A stretch of 64,000 nt of DNA from Thalassobacterium sedimentorum (GTDB lineage Bacteria > Verrucomicrobiota > Verrucomicrobiia > Opitutales > Coraliomargaritaceae), in contig NZ_JARXIC010000005.1 in assembly GCF_031127905.1 (NCBI RefSeq), positions 62,001 through 126,000 on the forward strand. The letters are read 5' to 3'. This document shows positions 1-9,313 of this stretch, in pieces. Below the pieces are notes generated by a model. The model was not told the DNA's origin and ran no database searches. It was given only the letters and a program-made list of their open reading frames with translations. Position 1 is the first letter of the stretch. Each line of letters starts with the position of its first letter. The translations under genes and the position numbers were made by a program.

Positions 1-109
1 CTTCCTTAGTTAATTCAAATCCTCGTATCATGGGATTTCCACGGAAGACAGCACCCCGTCGTCAACAGATACATACATAAAAAAACGAAAAATGCGTAGC
101 CTCATCCGA

Positions 110-862
110 CTATTGAACAGCAGTCGCCCGGGGATCATAGTCCAAAGGCATCGCACTGACATGACCATCCAGATACAGGAAATTACGCGTCGTCCCATGC
201 ACTGCCTCAGTCGGAGTATTATTCGGACTGGCATTGCCCAAGGTTCTCCAGATCTCGGCATCCAGATCAAACATAGCCACCGCATCTGCAGGATTTGCCA
301 GTTGACTGAGCAATAAGCCTTTCGCTCCGTAACTTTTCCCAAAGGGGCGACCTGTCATTCCATTATTCATTAAGACCGCATTATTTGCCAAATAACTCGC
401 ATGCGTCGAATCCAAGGCGGCCTCACTTGCTGGACACTGCATAACCTCAACATCCCCTTCCCCGTTCGTGATCTCAAAATACGGCAACAAATAGGTAACC
501 AGAGTAAATTTATCTTTGTTTGTATAGTTATACTCAGCACTAATTTGACCATATAGGCCGGCATCACGCCCGGGGAGCTCTCCATTATTTTCACCTGCAT
601 ATAATAAAATCGCTTCACCAATGTGCCTCAAATTCGACGCGCATTGGGTTTGCTGTGCAATGCGGCGAACCTTCCCCAAGGTAGGTATCAAAATACCCGC
701 CAAAATCGCAATAATGGCAATGACAACTAGCAATTCGATTAGAGTAAATCCATTCCGGATGAACCGATTCTTTTGGATGTGACGCCGAGGGATCGAGTAT
801 GAAGTGTTTGTCATGGGGAAGCTATTTAGGGGGGGATTGAGTCGCGGGGATATTGAGGTCAT
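110..862 (-). CDS. Pseudopilin-like protein with type II secretion/type IV pilin N-terminal methylation domain
   Basis: A 250-residue protein. A basic leader ends in NGFTLIELLVVIAIIAILAG (about residues 38-57), the class III prepilin cleavage site followed by the hydrophobic helix with Glu at +5. The C-terminal part ends in a FLYLDGHVSAMP stretch, the DGHV motif typical of the DUF1559-like and G-type pseudopilins that are expanded in Verrucomicrobiota and Planctomycetota. Its ATG overlaps the stop codon of the upstream GH50 gene by 4 nt (ATGA), so the two are probably co-translated. A second Met at 814 gives a shorter leader, and neither start has a good Shine-Dalgarno sequence. Family membership is clear. 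A role in secretion or surface display of the agarase is an inference from the coupling. Confidence 0.85.
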   Translation of the reverse strand: MTSISPRLNPPLNSFPMTNTSYSIPRRHIQKNRFIRNGFTLIELLVVIAIIAILAGILIPTLGKVRRIAQQTQCASNLRHIGEAILLYAGENNGELPGRDAGLYGQISAEYNYTNKDKFTLVTYLLPYFEITNGEGDVEVMQCPASEAALDSTHASYLANNAVLMNNGMTGRPFGKSYGAKGLLLSQLANPADAVAMFDLDAEIWRTLGNASPNNTPTEAVHGTTRNFLYLDGHVSAMPLDYDPRATAVQ

Positions 863-2967
863 TTCATCGAATTCACAAGCTTTCCTCGCTCGCGGTATTC
901 ATACATATTTTCTCCAATCTCACGTGCCGTTTGAGTGAGTTCTTCATAAGGTGTGTCGCCCACATCGACAAACCCAATTGCATAGCCTTCGCCATCCCAA
1001 CGCCCCGTCAAAGGTTGATCACGAAACTGAAACCAATGCGTGCCCACGATAAAGGGATTCGCCAACGCCCCTTGAAGGAAGCGCGCATATGCAAATGCAC
1101 GCTCGTCCTGAGTGAGACCAACAGGCGCTAAACCCGGGGCAAACATGCCACGATCATAGACACCAAAATGAAACTCTCCGATCATGATCGGCATATCCGG
1201 GAAATCTTGCTGCCAGAGGTTAGCGACACCATGCGAATAGATGTTCACACTCAACACATCGCAATACTTCTCAGCCGCTTCATACAAATCACGGCGAACT
1301 GCATCTGTCCCGATGAAACGGCAGCCCAAATACAAACGATGCGGTGCTACATTTTTCACTGCGGCGCGGCTCAGGCGGAAATATTGATCTACCGCTTTGA
1401 CGAAGAACGTATGCGAATCCTTCCGGTATCCCTTGGACTTCGGCACATCTGTGCGCTCCAACAGGCTCTCCCAGTTCGGATATTCCGTCTCCCACGCTGT
1501 GTTCAATTTCTCAACCGTGACATATTTCACTTTGAGATCTTTCACCAACTCCTGTTTAGCTGCTTGCTTTGCAGGGCTTTTCAACACCTCATCGGTGAAA
1601 ATTTGGCGATTTCGATTACCAAAGTTCAGCTCATTATCGATGAAATAGCCAATACACATCGGATCTGTCAGTGATTTAAGTATTAGCGGATCCCGCTCTG
1701 CTGCATCGACGAGCAAGGATTCCATCGCACGCACATATTCCGCATCAAACACATCATAAAACTTAAGTGCTTTGCCGGGAATCTGAGGCAGCCGGTCATC
1801 GTGATCGACTAATTCCGTCGTGTAAGGCACGCCCCCCATCAACATCAGATCCGAATGCCCCCAATTACCGATCGTATTGATGCCCCAATGCTCCAGCCGT
1901 TGAACCAAAGTTGAGAAGAATTCCGCTTCGTAATCCTTACGTTGATATTTTTTTTGCAAGTTCCAGTGTGTGAAGGCCAAATCCGACTTTCCTTCGACAT
2001 CAAACCCAAACCACTTTTGATGATCCTTCACTGGAGTGGCATCCGTATGCGCACGCAAGACATCCAAACCCTGCGAGAAAAAGAGCTGCCCTGACGGATC
2101 GACTAAATACCACTTACCTTCGTATTTTTCAACACGAAAGGCCCCCGTCGCTTCCAACTGCGGACCGTCGGCCCAGCCACCGTATTCATTCCACGCTGAC
2201 GGGCGTTTCGATGCGCTAAGCTCACGTGACTCCTTTTTTCGAGCCTCTACTAAGTCTTCAGCATTATGGACTTTCTCCGGCCATTCCTGATGCATGTTTT
2301 GTCCATACTTATCAATAAATGGCAGAAATGCGTCCTCAGCCACTCTATAAGAAACATCCGGATCGCCTTCCAAGCGCACATTTGAAATCTCACAATTGAC
2401 TAAGCCATCATCCTTACGCTCGTAAGGCCATTGCATTTGCAACTCAAACCAATTGATTGCTTTCGAATCAACAGTCTTGGGCCCTGGAATTCCTTCTGGC
2501 GCCTGATACAGTTCACGATGCGGAATTAAAATACGGACTGTGCGACGCTCTCCGGGGTTCAACGCGATCCCCGAGTTTATTTCTGAATAGTCATCTGTCT
2601 CCTTATCTCCACTCGAGAGGTGTAGCGTTAGACGCAATTGCTTGTCTTCCGACAAATTCTCGATGTCCATCGCCAGCGCGTTCCCTCCAGAAAAATCCCA
2701 AAACTCCTCCCCCGCCTTCGGCAAAAAGCGCACTCCCGAATACCAAGCCGGATCATCAAAGCGCATCCGAAACTCGCCCTGCTTGACGTTAGTCCACTCA
2801 ATTTTAGCCGATCGTTTGGCTTCGATCTGATCCTTTGAAAAAGGAAGCCTGGCAGCGGATGCAGAACTCGCAAAGGCAGCGAGACCCAAGATGCTTAAGC
2901 ACTGTAACGCGCGTTGAAAAAGCCGTGAGCCTGAAGTGGCTTTAAAGCGAAAAGAAGTATATTTCAT
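859..2967 (-). CDS. GH50 family beta-agarase, secreted
   Basis: A 702-residue protein with a signal peptide (hydrophobic run then ASSASAA, cleavage near 38). Residues about 45-205 form an N-terminal CBM-like beta-sandwich, and 270-690 the (beta/alpha)8 barrel. The two catalytic glutamates of family GH50 are recognisable: E446 in YFIDNELNFG (acid/base) and E598 in IMIGEFHFG (nucleophile). GH50 enzymes hydrolyse the beta-1,4 bonds of agarose, often exolytically giving neoagarobiose. The length matches the family (about 650-780). The gene leads the operon that continues into the pseudopilin, with a TGTGACAGTAAC site 76 nt before the ATG. It makes agar or a related galactan the likely substrate of the whole 0-16 kb locus. 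Exact product specificity cannot be read from the sequence. Confidence 0.93.
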   Translation of the reverse strand: MKYTSFRFKATSGSRLFQRALQCLSILGLAAFASSASAARLPFSKDQIEAKRSAKIEWTNVKQGEFRMRFDDPAWYSGVRFLPKAGEEFWDFSGGNALAMDIENLSEDKQLRLTLHLSSGDKETDDYSEINSGIALNPGERRTVRILIPHRELYQAPEGIPGPKTVDSKAINWFELQMQWPYERKDDGLVNCEISNVRLEGDPDVSYRVAEDAFLPFIDKYGQNMHQEWPEKVHNAEDLVEARKKESRELSASKRPSAWNEYGGWADGPQLEATGAFRVEKYEGKWYLVDPSGQLFFSQGLDVLRAHTDATPVKDHQKWFGFDVEGKSDLAFTHWNLQKKYQRKDYEAEFFSTLVQRLEHWGINTIGNWGHSDLMLMGGVPYTTELVDHDDRLPQIPGKALKFYDVFDAEYVRAMESLLVDAAERDPLILKSLTDPMCIGYFIDNELNFGNRNRQIFTDEVLKSPAKQAAKQELVKDLKVKYVTVEKLNTAWETEYPNWESLLERTDVPKSKGYRKDSHTFFVKAVDQYFRLSRAAVKNVAPHRLYLGCRFIGTDAVRRDLYEAAEKYCDVLSVNIYSHGVANLWQQDFPDMPIMIGEFHFGVYDRGMFAPGLAPVGLTQDERAFAYARFLQGALANPFIVGTHWFQFRDQPLTGRWDGEGYAIGFVDVGDTPYEELTQTAREIGENMYEYRERGKLVNSMK

Positions 2968-3041
2968 TTTAATTAGGGGTTGAATTTAATCATTAGCTAG
3001 AATGATGGCATTGGTTGTATAAGAGAAAAGGCTGAGAGGAA

Positions 3042-3054
3042 AGTTACTGTCACA
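3042..3054 (-). promoter_or_regulatory. Candidate operator, 12-mer copy 1 (upstream of GH50)
   Basis: The minus strand reads TGTGACAGTAAC (positions 3054 to 3043), pointing toward the GH50 start 76 nt downstream. The same 12 bases occur upstream of the other three transcription units of the agar locus in the same relative orientation. The core GTGACAGTAAC is an odd-length pseudo-palindrome (GTnACnGTnAC), as expected for a dimeric repressor. Binding by the local LacI-family protein is an inference. Confidence 0.6.
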
Positions 3055-3147
3055 TGGATTGTAACTGCGACTGGTTTGAAGTAATGCACCTGAGCACACG
3101 GTCCAAGATAACTGCGCCATGTGTCATGGGATCGGAAGCGACCAGAA

Positions 3148-5577
3148 CTATTTGGCAGAAAGCTTGAAAGCATCCAGCTCGATACGGTGCCCATCAGACA
3201 TCCGATGCTTTCCGGTCACAGACAATCGCAACGCAAGCACCCCAGAAGAATCCAATTCAAGTTCGCCACAATCAATCACTTTGTATTCGGGACGCGGTGA
3301 ATAAAAATCGATTTCCTTTACGAGCGAAGCTCTATTTAAACTCAATTTGGCGATACCTCCGTTTGGCGAAGTCCGCACCAGAATAGCCAATTCATACGAG
3401 CCCACAGCAGGCACTGAAATATCATGCTCGACGTAGTCTCCGGATGCATTTGCATCGAAAACTCGCAGACGCCCATGACTGGCATCCGACACATCGGCGA
3501 TGTATTGTGCAGCCCCCTGAACGCGCGACTCACAGGCTTCCGCTTCAAAGGTTCCGGGAGCGCTTTCACGAGCTGAAGGCAGGGGTTGGTTAAAGGCAAT
3601 ATCCGTTACATAATCATTGACCGTAATCTGATCGAGCGAATCAACTGCGACTCCGGCATTGACACAATTATTAAATCGAACCGCGTTGATACGGTGCGTT
3701 GAGTCGTATCCACGAAGACGGATACGTCCGCCATTCATTTGAACATTCTCAAAAATAAGTCCATGGAAATGCCCCATTTCACTTAGGTAACCAGTTGAAT
3801 TACTGTATCGGGTTTTGTCTATGTAGAAGTCAATTGGATTGGACGGTTTTTCAATCACGATATTCTCAAAGCGCAGGTTCTCCATCCAGGCCCAATCCGA
3901 GTAGTCACTGTAGATTCCAGCACCTGCATGTTGAAGAATATCTACATTGCGAATCGTTATATCACGCCAGAGCTGCGCTTCCATCGAAGCGCCAATGCGG
4001 ATTCCGTTACCCGCGCCCGTATTCCAAATAACAACATTATCTGCCAAAGCGTTTTCCGTAATCATTTCGCCATTCTCCTCAGCATCCAACGAGTGCCAGC
4101 CAAGGCCATCATCTTCTGCTCGAATAAAGCTGTCGCGCACCACAAAATTTTTCACTGCGTCAATATCGACCCCATCGGTGTTCACACCGATTCCAAAAAG
4201 ATTCATTTGAGAAACCTCAATGTTCTTCGAATTCAAATAAAGTGATTGCCACCAAGTGTCATTGCTGCGGACACCGATCCCATCGACCTTGATATTCTCC
4301 GCATGATCAAACAAAATACCGTGTAACTTCTCATTGCGCAGCGCATATCCGGAAGTATCCAAGATTCCACGTCCCAAGACCTTCACATTTTGAACTGCAG
4401 TGGCTTCGATCCGCCCCCGCACCAGTGCGCCTGGCGCGAAATAAACCGTCTGCCCACTCTGAGGGCGAATCACACCCGCATAAGTTACGCCTGGTTTAAA
4501 ATAAAGGACATTGGCATCCTCAGGAGAAGGCACATCCACTTCTTCAGGCGTCGCGATAATCGCCAGCGGCTTCCGCCCGGGAATCTGCACCACCAGCTTC
4601 AAAGGCTCATCCAATGTAAACCGAATCGCATTCTCCATTCGCTGTGCATTCAGATGATGCCGATCCGGCTTCACACTGAAATCTGAAAAGGAATCCTGCA
4701 CCATGACATCGACTAAAACTGGCTCATCTCGCATCGTGAACATAGCCACATCAAAATCGTAAGGCTCCGATTTCACTTCGATACGATGCCCACCAACAAC
4801 CACATAATAGCGTGAACTATCTGGAGCTTCCAAATAACCGGGCACAGGCACCACTCCATCGACAGGCATTTCAGGCTGCCCGGGAAGCGGTGCTCTCAAC
4901 GCCGCCACCGCCGCTGCCACCTCAGGTGAAGGCTCATAGTCGATGAGCAAACGTGTTTTCCCTGATTTGAAACGAAAAACGCTCCGTTCCTGATTCTCCA
5001 CATCCAACTTAACTAAAAAAGAAATCGATTGCCCTCTAGCCTCTTGAACCGTCCGAGCCAAGGCATCGCTCTCAAAAGTCAACCACTGCCCGGCAGACAC
5101 ATTCCGTGGATTCGCCTCCACACTCGCCAAAATCGGCCCAAAATCGCCTCCGGGGCGGGACCATCTGGCTCCAAGACCATTCTGCAACCAGTCCACAGAA
5201 ACCTCTTCAAAATCACGAGATAATGCATGTAGATTCATCTGCTCGAAACCTGATGCACTTCCACCTCCTGTATCACGTCCATGACACTCAAAAACTAATT
5301 TGACGCTACGGATCTTCGCTCCTTGCAATTCGGGGCGCGATAAATCATAAGACAAAACAGCGCGTAAGGAATCGTCTTTCGCTTCAGTGTCCCCCACAAG
5401 GAAAAGCACATTTCGAGTATTCTGAGCACTGTTCGCCGATAACTTATTTCGGATGAAGCCATCAGCGGAAGAGCCGAGCGAAAGCACCTCCGCAGACGAA
5501 ACGCCCGTAATGAGGAGCATAGAACTCATCGCGGTCAATAGCCGGAAGGTAGAAAAAATCGAAGAAGGGAAAAGCAT
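3148..5577 (-). CDS. Secreted GH28-like parallel beta-helix glycosidase with DNRLRE and CBM6/35-like modules
   Basis: An 809-residue protein with a signal peptide (about 1-29). Residues about 30-215 resemble a DNRLRE/CBM96-type carbohydrate-binding domain. Residues 245-350 form a beta-sandwich linker. Residues 360-665 form a right-handed beta-helix of the polygalacturonase clan, with NTDGVD (466-471) and AEDDG (487-491) supplying the usual acidic residues and GNGIRIGAS (523-531) replacing the RIK motif. A CBM6/CBM35-like domain starting GTFEAEAC closes the protein (675-806). Related helices act on pectin, carrageenan, dextran or other polymers, so the substrate is open; its agar-locus position suggests a red-algal galactan. 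The core is nearly identical to that of the 942-residue protein at 12024-14852, which marks a duplication. It is transcribed alone from the divergent 5.6-6.0 kb region. Confidence 0.85.
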   Translation of the reverse strand: MLFPSSIFSTFRLLTAMSSMLLITGVSSAEVLSLGSSADGFIRNKLSANSAQNTRNVLFLVGDTEAKDDSLRAVLSYDLSRPELQGAKIRSVKLVFECHGRDTGGGSASGFEQMNLHALSRDFEEVSVDWLQNGLGARWSRPGGDFGPILASVEANPRNVSAGQWLTFESDALARTVQEARGQSISFLVKLDVENQERSVFRFKSGKTRLLIDYEPSPEVAAAVAALRAPLPGQPEMPVDGVVPVPGYLEAPDSSRYYVVVGGHRIEVKSEPYDFDVAMFTMRDEPVLVDVMVQDSFSDFSVKPDRHHLNAQRMENAIRFTLDEPLKLVVQIPGRKPLAIIATPEEVDVPSPEDANVLYFKPGVTYAGVIRPQSGQTVYFAPGALVRGRIEATAVQNVKVLGRGILDTSGYALRNEKLHGILFDHAENIKVDGIGVRSNDTWWQSLYLNSKNIEVSQMNLFGIGVNTDGVDIDAVKNFVVRDSFIRAEDDGLGWHSLDAEENGEMITENALADNVVIWNTGAGNGIRIGASMEAQLWRDITIRNVDILQHAGAGIYSDYSDWAWMENLRFENIVIEKPSNPIDFYIDKTRYSNSTGYLSEMGHFHGLIFENVQMNGGRIRLRGYDSTHRINAVRFNNCVNAGVAVDSLDQITVNDYVTDIAFNQPLPSARESAPGTFEAEACESRVQGAAQYIADVSDASHGRLRVFDANASGDYVEHDISVPAVGSYELAILVRTSPNGGIAKLSLNRASLVKEIDFYSPRPEYKVIDCGELELDSSGVLALRLSVTGKHRMSDGHRIELDAFKLSAK

Positions 5578-5658
5578 TAGTCGCTTGGGTTAGATAAGAC
5601 AAATAAAGAAGTTCAGAATATGCAGTAAACTTAGGACGAAAGAAAACCCATCAATAAA

Positions 5659-5671
5659 AGTTACTGTCACA
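5659..5671 (-). promoter_or_regulatory. Candidate operator, 12-mer copy 2 (upstream of GH28-like gene)
   Basis: The minus strand reads TGTGACAGTAAC (5671 to 5660), 83 nt upstream of the GH28-like start at 5577. It is identical to copies 1, 3 and 4. It shares its intergenic space with copy 3, which faces the opposite way and belongs to the rightward gene. Confidence 0.6.
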
Positions 5672-5810
5672 CCCGCTGGCGAATATGCCTTCAGGAAAGG
5701 TTTGAGCATTCGCACAGGCGTCAAGGAATCCACGTTAGTCGCAAAGTTTTGGGGAAGCGGACAATAAGACGGACCGGCTAGGATGAGATAGTCAGTTATG
5801 TCATAAGTTT

Positions 5811-5822
5811 TGTGACAGTAAC
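5811..5822 (+). promoter_or_regulatory. Candidate operator, 12-mer copy 3 (upstream of Verru_Chthon A gene)
   Basis: The plus strand reads TGTGACAGTAAC, 161 nt before the ATG at 5984. It has the same orientation relative to its gene as the other three copies, which links the non-enzymatic Verru_Chthon pair to the agarase genes. Confidence 0.6.
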
Positions 5823-5983
5823 GCCCCCCCGAAGGTTCTAAACTCCAGGCAAACTGCTATTTTCAAATTCATTGAACCGCCACCTTCGCTTCTTTGATCG
5901 CTCTTCTTGAGTCCTCAAACAAGTAACCCCCTAATTCTCACACCTCCAAAACAATCGTCAATGGAGATAAATTCCTAAAACAC

Positions 5984-8900
5984 ATGTCTCGCTACGCCCC
6001 CGATCAAGTTTACAGTGTAAAAAGGCACGGTAAGTGCCCCAACCAAGGCTTTGCTCTTGTAATCGCGCTGAGTCTCATGGCATTCATGCTATTGCTTATT
6101 CTCGCTATAGTGTCTTTCACAGAGGTGGAAACCGCTAATGCAAATACCTCGAAATCGGTAACGCAAGCACGCCAGAATGCGCTGCTCGGATTGCAGATTG
6201 CCATCGGTGAGACCCAAAAAACACTCGGACCCGATCAGCGGATCACGGCCAGCTCGGACCGGTGGGATACTGACCCATATGATAGCGATGACCGGTCGCT
6301 CACGACTGGAGAGATCCTAGAGACCGATGGAATTGAGATCGGGCGCCAGCACTGGACAGGCATTTGGAATTCAACTACAAATGCTTCAGGTCGCCCTGAA
6401 ACTCAATTCCGTCAATGGCTCGTCTCAGGCTATCCCGAAAGTCATAATGCCTCTCCAAATGACGTCTACTCTGGAGCCCCTACTTTTGACCAAAGTGTCC
6501 TCCTCTATACGGGGCATACAGACATTGAAGTCGGCAAGGAAGACATTGCAACCGGATCAAATATTGAGGGGCGCTACGCATACTGGGTCGGCGATGAAGG
6601 CATCAAAGCGAAAGTTAATTTGGCTCCAACAAATACTCTGAACGACCAGATCTCGGCTCAAACTACCGGAATCTCTTCACTGACTGATTCCGAATGGTTC
6701 ACACAATCAACAGATGCAGAGATCCGCAAATTAAGCACTCCAGGCGAATACAAAATATTAGAGAAGAAATACAAAGGCAGCACTCCCGACAGCTACACAC
6801 ATTTCAACGATCTCACTTATTACGGCTTCGGACTTTTAGCAGACAGCCACAAGGGCGGTCTTAAAAAAGACTTAACCACCGCGCTTTTCGATACCGCGAA
6901 CCAACCTGCTGAACAAATCTTCAACCCCACAAATGATGCAACGCCCACTTCGGCCGACCCAGGCGGGTCCCAGTGGGATCAATTGCGTTCATGGCTACAG
7001 ACGCCACTCAACGCATCCAACGAGCTCCCGATTCAGCCATCCAGCGAATCTCAGGCGGGCATCTACCCCGTCGTCACGGGGTTCCAAGTGTATTGGGTTC
7101 CCACTTACGACCCCGAAGATAGTGATGGGAATACGCCTGTCCGTCTCAATTTCATGCCTTCGGTCACTTTATGGAATCCGTATGATGTGCCATTGGAAAG
7201 TGCCACCTACACGATCACCTTTGGACGCACTCTGATGAACGGAGGCAGTTTCGATAACTTTGTCAGTTTTTGGCGAAACTGGAACCTATATATCAAAACC
7301 GGTGGCACCACCTTCTACGAAGAAATGCAGGAACAAAACGCCCCCCTTCAACTGCATTTTACCACGGGCACCATCCAACCGGGCGAAGCCCTCGTGTTCA
7401 GTCCACCCACTGAAAACAAATCATATGACTTTAACAATCCATCCACGACCGATGCTGTGCTCGTCCGGGGATACAATCCAGGTTACGCATTTTATATCGA
7501 CACCGCCCTCGAATGGAATGCCTCACAAAGCATCAGAGAATACCGCTGGGGTGGCTCCACAAGCCGTGTGCACGCACTCAAGATGTCGCTGGGCACTGGT
7601 AGTAACGCTATCCCTTTGCAAGTCGCGGTCTACATGACAGACAGCCCCGCAGTCGGACTCAGTTGGGCATCTAACTTCGAACCGATGTATCCCTCTCCTC
7701 TCCCTTCAGATCCGATGGATACTTTAGCGCTGCCCAATGCCTATGGCTATAAATTGCTCCATACCTTTATCGAAAACCAGCCTGTTTGGAATACAAGCGC
7801 AGCCAACCTCTCTCCCGCAACTCGTAAATGGCTCACTAATTTCAACCCCCGAGCGGCCACACTGGGCCCTTCGCCGCTCACTTTCGGCATGCCGACCTCA
7901 TGGACCAGTGATGCCGCAACATTGAATCCGTCCTACATCCTCAGCCTACATCGTAGAGGCACCTATATGGACGATGGATTTGCCTCCTATGATTTGGCTG
8001 AAAATGTCAACGTGGGTTATTCCGAAAACCAAAGCAGTGCCACCCACACAATCCTCTTTCAATCGGCTCCCGAACGCGAGGAATTACATTCAATCGGTCA
8101 ATTGATGCATGCGCCGCTTTTCAACGACCTCCCACTGAACCTGAATGGCGATCCCAACTATGCAAACGGCCTAGAGGAACGCTTTAGAAATGCACGTTTC
8201 GGGAATTTGATACCCGCTTACGCAATCGGCAATAGCGCAGCCGATCCCAATATCGAACTCGACGAAACTGAACGCACTTGGAATACCTCCGGCTACGAAA
8301 GCATTTATCAATTTCAAGGCACCCACCACGATGTATCCTACAAATTAAACGCAGCCCTCTGGGACCATTATTTCTTCTCCACACTACCCAGTAGCACCGC
8401 AAATAATACCCCGGAAAACACCCGCCTGATCCGTTTAACCGAAGAGGGCATAGAGCCTCGATCGGACACCGACCAAGCGGCAGCTGATCTCGCTATCAAT
8501 GGAGCATTCAACATCAACAGCACTTCCGTCGAAGCATGGCGCGCCCTGCTCGCGTCCTTCTATCAAACCGATGTCATTCTAAACGACAACAGTCAGGTCT
8601 CTGCCGATCCAGCCAACCCCAGTTCCTCCATTCTGCGAATCAACAAACCACACGGCGGCACCACACTCACCCCCTCCACAAGTGATGACGAATCCTACAT
8701 CGGCTATCGCAGCTTACAAGCGTCTGAGATAAATGCCTTGGCCGAATCCATCGTAGAAGAAGTCAAACTACGCGGCCCCTTTGCCAGCTTAGCCCACTTC
8801 ATCAATCGTATGCCGGACACTGATGGCACTTTCGACGAGAGCACGGATGCCTTTCGATTAAAAGGAACTTTAGCCGCCGCTCTGGAAAAAGCAGACATCA

Positions 8901-9313
8901 ACATAAGTCTTCAGCAAAATGCAAATCTTGAGGCTCAGAATACCGGCATCACCGGCATGCAAGCTCAGGCCGAAAGCGGCTGGCGCACGGAAAACCTCCC
9001 CGGATGGCTCAGTCAAGCCGATCTACTCGCTCGCCTCGGTAGCACCCTATCCGCACGCTCCGACACTTTCCGAGTGCGCACCTATGGTGAAGCCATCAAC
9101 CCTGTCACCGGCGAAACGGTCAGCGCACGTTGCGAAGCCATTATTCAACGTATCCCCGAATATGTGGATAGCCTGAATAATCCTCCGGAAACTCCCTATG
9201 ATGCCGCCGAAGCGAGCGCGCAGGGCTACGCTCCGTTAACCCAAACCAACCTGAGCTTTGGACGTCGCTTTGTGATCCTTGATTTCCACTGGCTCGAAGA
9301 CTCCGACGTATGA
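5984..9313 (+). CDS. Verru_Chthon cassette protein A (PilX/GspK-like envelope protein)
   Basis: An 1109-residue protein. A short basic head is followed by GFALVIALSLMAFMLLLILA (about 22-41) and a Glu-rich SFTEVET stretch: a prepilin-like N-terminal helix with the rest outside the membrane. This matches the TIGRFAM family Verru_Chthon cassette protein A, known from Verrucomicrobia as part of a small gene set resembling type IV pilus or type II secretion minor pseudopilins. Near 920-960 it has a helical segment (EINALAESIVEEVKLRGPFA) like the GspK/PilX helix-hairpin part. The gene overlaps the next by 4 nt. The other cassette members (B-D) are not next to it here. The role in polymer uptake or secretion is unproven and rests on its shared motif with the agarase genes. 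Confidence 0.85.
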   Translation: MSRYAPDQVYSVKRHGKCPNQGFALVIALSLMAFMLLLILAIVSFTEVETANANTSKSVTQARQNALLGLQIAIGETQKTLGPDQRITASSDRWDTDPYDSDDRSLTTGEILETDGIEIGRQHWTGIWNSTTNASGRPETQFRQWLVSGYPESHNASPNDVYSGAPTFDQSVLLYTGHTDIEVGKEDIATGSNIEGRYAYWVGDEGIKAKVNLAPTNTLNDQISAQTTGISSLTDSEWFTQSTDAEIRKLSTPGEYKILEKKYKGSTPDSYTHFNDLTYYGFGLLADSHKGGLKKDLTTALFDTANQPAEQIFNPTNDATPTSADPGGSQWDQLRSWLQTPLNASNELPIQPSSESQAGIYPVVTGFQVYWVPTYDPEDSDGNTPVRLNFMPSVTLWNPYDVPLESATYTITFGRTLMNGGSFDNFVSFWRNWNLYIKTGGTTFYEEMQEQNAPLQLHFTTGTIQPGEALVFSPPTENKSYDFNNPSTTDAVLVRGYNPGYAFYIDTALEWNASQSIREYRWGGSTSRVHALKMSLGTGSNAIPLQVAVYMTDSPAVGLSWASNFEPMYPSPLPSDPMDTLALPNAYGYKLLHTFIENQPVWNTSAANLSPATRKWLTNFNPRAATLGPSPLTFGMPTSWTSDAATLNPSYILSLHRRGTYMDDGFASYDLAENVNVGYSENQSSATHTILFQSAPEREELHSIGQLMHAPLFNDLPLNLNGDPNYANGLEERFRNARFGNLIPAYAIGNSAADPNIELDETERTWNTSGYESIYQFQGTHHDVSYKLNAALWDHYFFSTLPSSTANNTPENTRLIRLTEEGIEPRSDTDQAAADLAINGAFNINSTSVEAWRALLASFYQTDVILNDNSQVSADPANPSSSILRINKPHGGTTLTPSTSDDESYIGYRSLQASEINALAESIVEEVKLRGPFASLAHFINRMPDTDGTFDESTDAFRLKGTLAAALEKADINISLQQNANLEAQNTGITGMQAQAESGWRTENLPGWLSQADLLARLGSTLSARSDTFRVRTYGEAINPVTGETVSARCEAIIQRIPEYVDSLNNPPETPYDAAEASAQGYAPLTQTNLSFGRRFVILDFHWLEDSDV

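Larger units (their letters stand above)
5578..5983. promoter_or_regulatory. Divergent promoter region between GH28-like gene and Verru_Chthon A gene
   Basis: This 406-nt region has no gene. It holds two oppositely oriented copies of the TGTGACAGTAAC motif, each about 80-160 nt before one of the two divergent starts. I see no other conserved element and no convincing sigma-70 boxes at standard spacing from the motif. Confidence 0.6.

Noticed and set aside
5811-5840. TGTGACA of the 12-mer read as a -35 box
   Set aside because: At 16-18 bp downstream there is no acceptable -10 box shared by the four copies.
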